Positions 5,239-5,795 of a stretch of 5,795 bases of DNA are shown one piece after another (the first letter of the stretch is position 1; each line of letters starts with the position of its first letter). The stretch is from an uncultured Bacteroidia bacterium (GTDB lineage Bacteria > Bacteroidota > Bacteroidia > Bacteroidales > UBA932). The position numbers and the translations under genes were made by a program. Location: NCBI GenBank assembly GCA_902796455.1, contig CADBPH010000003.1, positions 1 to 5,795 of the forward strand, written 5' to 3'. The notes beneath the pieces are model-generated. The model did not search any database and had not been told where the DNA came from. It worked only from the letters and a program-made list of their open reading frames with translations.

Positions 5239-5795
5239 ATGGACTTACAATCCTTATCGGCACATGTCCGGCGCTGTTTCTTGACGCTGCTGCCGATTCT
5301 TGTCCTGGGGATGATGCCCCTTGCATGCACGTCTCCCGGGGAAGATCCGATCGAACCGACAACTCCGACAGATCCGGCCGTTCCCTCCGGGCCTTCCGTT
5401 GACAAACCGGAGCCGGGAACCTCCGAACCGGGCGAAATTGCATTTACGTATGCGGATATCCCGTTTACGGGGTCCGTTCCGGCGGAGCAGGAAATCCAGT
5501 ATACGACTGTGGAGGGGAATACGGTCCCGTTGACCGGATATCCCGGTTTGGTCGTTGTGTGTTTTGATGCTACCGTCCGGGTTCAGGAAGTATGGGAAAT
5601 CGTGGAGGCGGCCGGCGGGAAAGTAGTTGCGCAGATTCCCATGCGGGGCTTTTACCTGGCCAAGGTGAAGGAAGGGGAAGAACAGGCCTTTATCAATGCC
5701 ATGCGCAAAAAAAACGGCTGCTTGTCTGCTTTCCCGGAAACGGCCATCCGGAATGATGCGGCATATTATTTCGACGGTGGAGAGCATGGAAAGGA
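5239..5795 (+). CDS. Lipoprotein with subtilase-propeptide-like region, cut by the right edge
   Basis: The frame opens at ATG 5239 and stays open for 185 codons to the window end, so the gene is partial. Residues 1-30 are a lipoprotein signal: arginines at 11-12, a hydrophobic stretch and M-P-L-A-C with Cys30 as the lipid site. Residues 31-65 are a linker rich in Pro, Thr, Ser, Asp and Glu, as in surface-exposed Bacteroidota lipoproteins. From about residue 102 the segment (LVVVCFD, then GGKVVAQIPMRGFYLAKV at 126-143 and FINAMRK at 151-157) resembles the propeptide-like fold in front of S8 subtilisin-type proteases. That resemblance is inference, because no catalytic Asp/His/Ser motif lies inside the window. 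It could equally be a stand-alone lipoprotein of unknown role. A good promoter precedes it. Base use is like that of its neighbours. Confidence 0.82.
   Translation, partial: MDLQSLSAHVRRCFLTLLPILVLGMMPLACTSPGEDPIEPTTPTDPAVPSGPSVDKPEPGTSEPGEIAFTYADIPFTGSVPAEQEIQYTTVEGNTVPLTGYPGLVVVCFDATVRVQEVWEIVEAAGGKVVAQIPMRGFYLAKVKEGEEQAFINAMRKKNGCLSAFPETAIRNDAAYYFDGGEHGK

Noticed and set aside
5707..5714. Run of eight A as a phase-variation or slippage site
   Set aside because: The frame is intact through it and the run encodes Lys-Lys-Asn normally; a single A8 run is weak evidence.

Overview
The window looks like chromosomal DNA from the phylum Bacteroidota, probably a gut-type member of Bacteroidales. 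Several start regions carry the Bacteroidota sigma-factor -7 element TAnnTTTG. Two lipoproteins and one secreted protein have typical export signals, good Shine-Dalgarno sites are scarce, and the OadA-like protein resembles forms I recall from Bacteroides relatives. The order or genus cannot be fixed from the sequence alone.

Layout, left to right. A tRNA-Ser(CGA) gene on the minus strand is cut by the left edge (1-83). Next is a plus-strand lipoprotein of the serine beta-lactamase-like hydrolase family (180-1223). It converges, with only 3 bases between stop codons, on a minus-strand DeoR/GlpR-type regulator (1227-2011) whose frame is broken by an apparent 1-base loss near 1644-1651. An 83-base divergent intergenic region with back-to-back promoter elements separates the regulator from a plus-strand secreted protein with propeller-like repeats and no known function (2095-3234). 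That gene converges on a minus-strand OadA/PycB-type carboxyltransferase (3271-5052). A very strong intrinsic terminator hairpin for the secreted-protein gene lies inside the last codons of the carboxyltransferase gene. A 186-base divergent region (5053-5238) holds a minus promoter, a 22-bp imperfect palindrome beside it, a leader inverted repeat and a well-formed plus promoter. The plus promoter drives a lipoprotein that runs off the right edge; its visible part resembles a subtilase propeptide region.

The genes do not form an obvious operon: every adjacent protein-coding pair is convergent or divergent. The regulator could control itself or the divergent secreted-protein gene, but that is only positional inference. 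The carboxyltransferase is central carboxylate metabolism (oxaloacetate/pyruvate). Its C-terminal biotinyl-like domain has no lysine where biotin would be attached.

I see no CRISPR array, insertion sequence, phage gene or clear new multi-gene system. The most rewarding points are the OadA-like protein without a biotinyl lysine, the terminator embedded in coding sequence, the frameshifted regulator, and the palindrome beside the oadA promoter.
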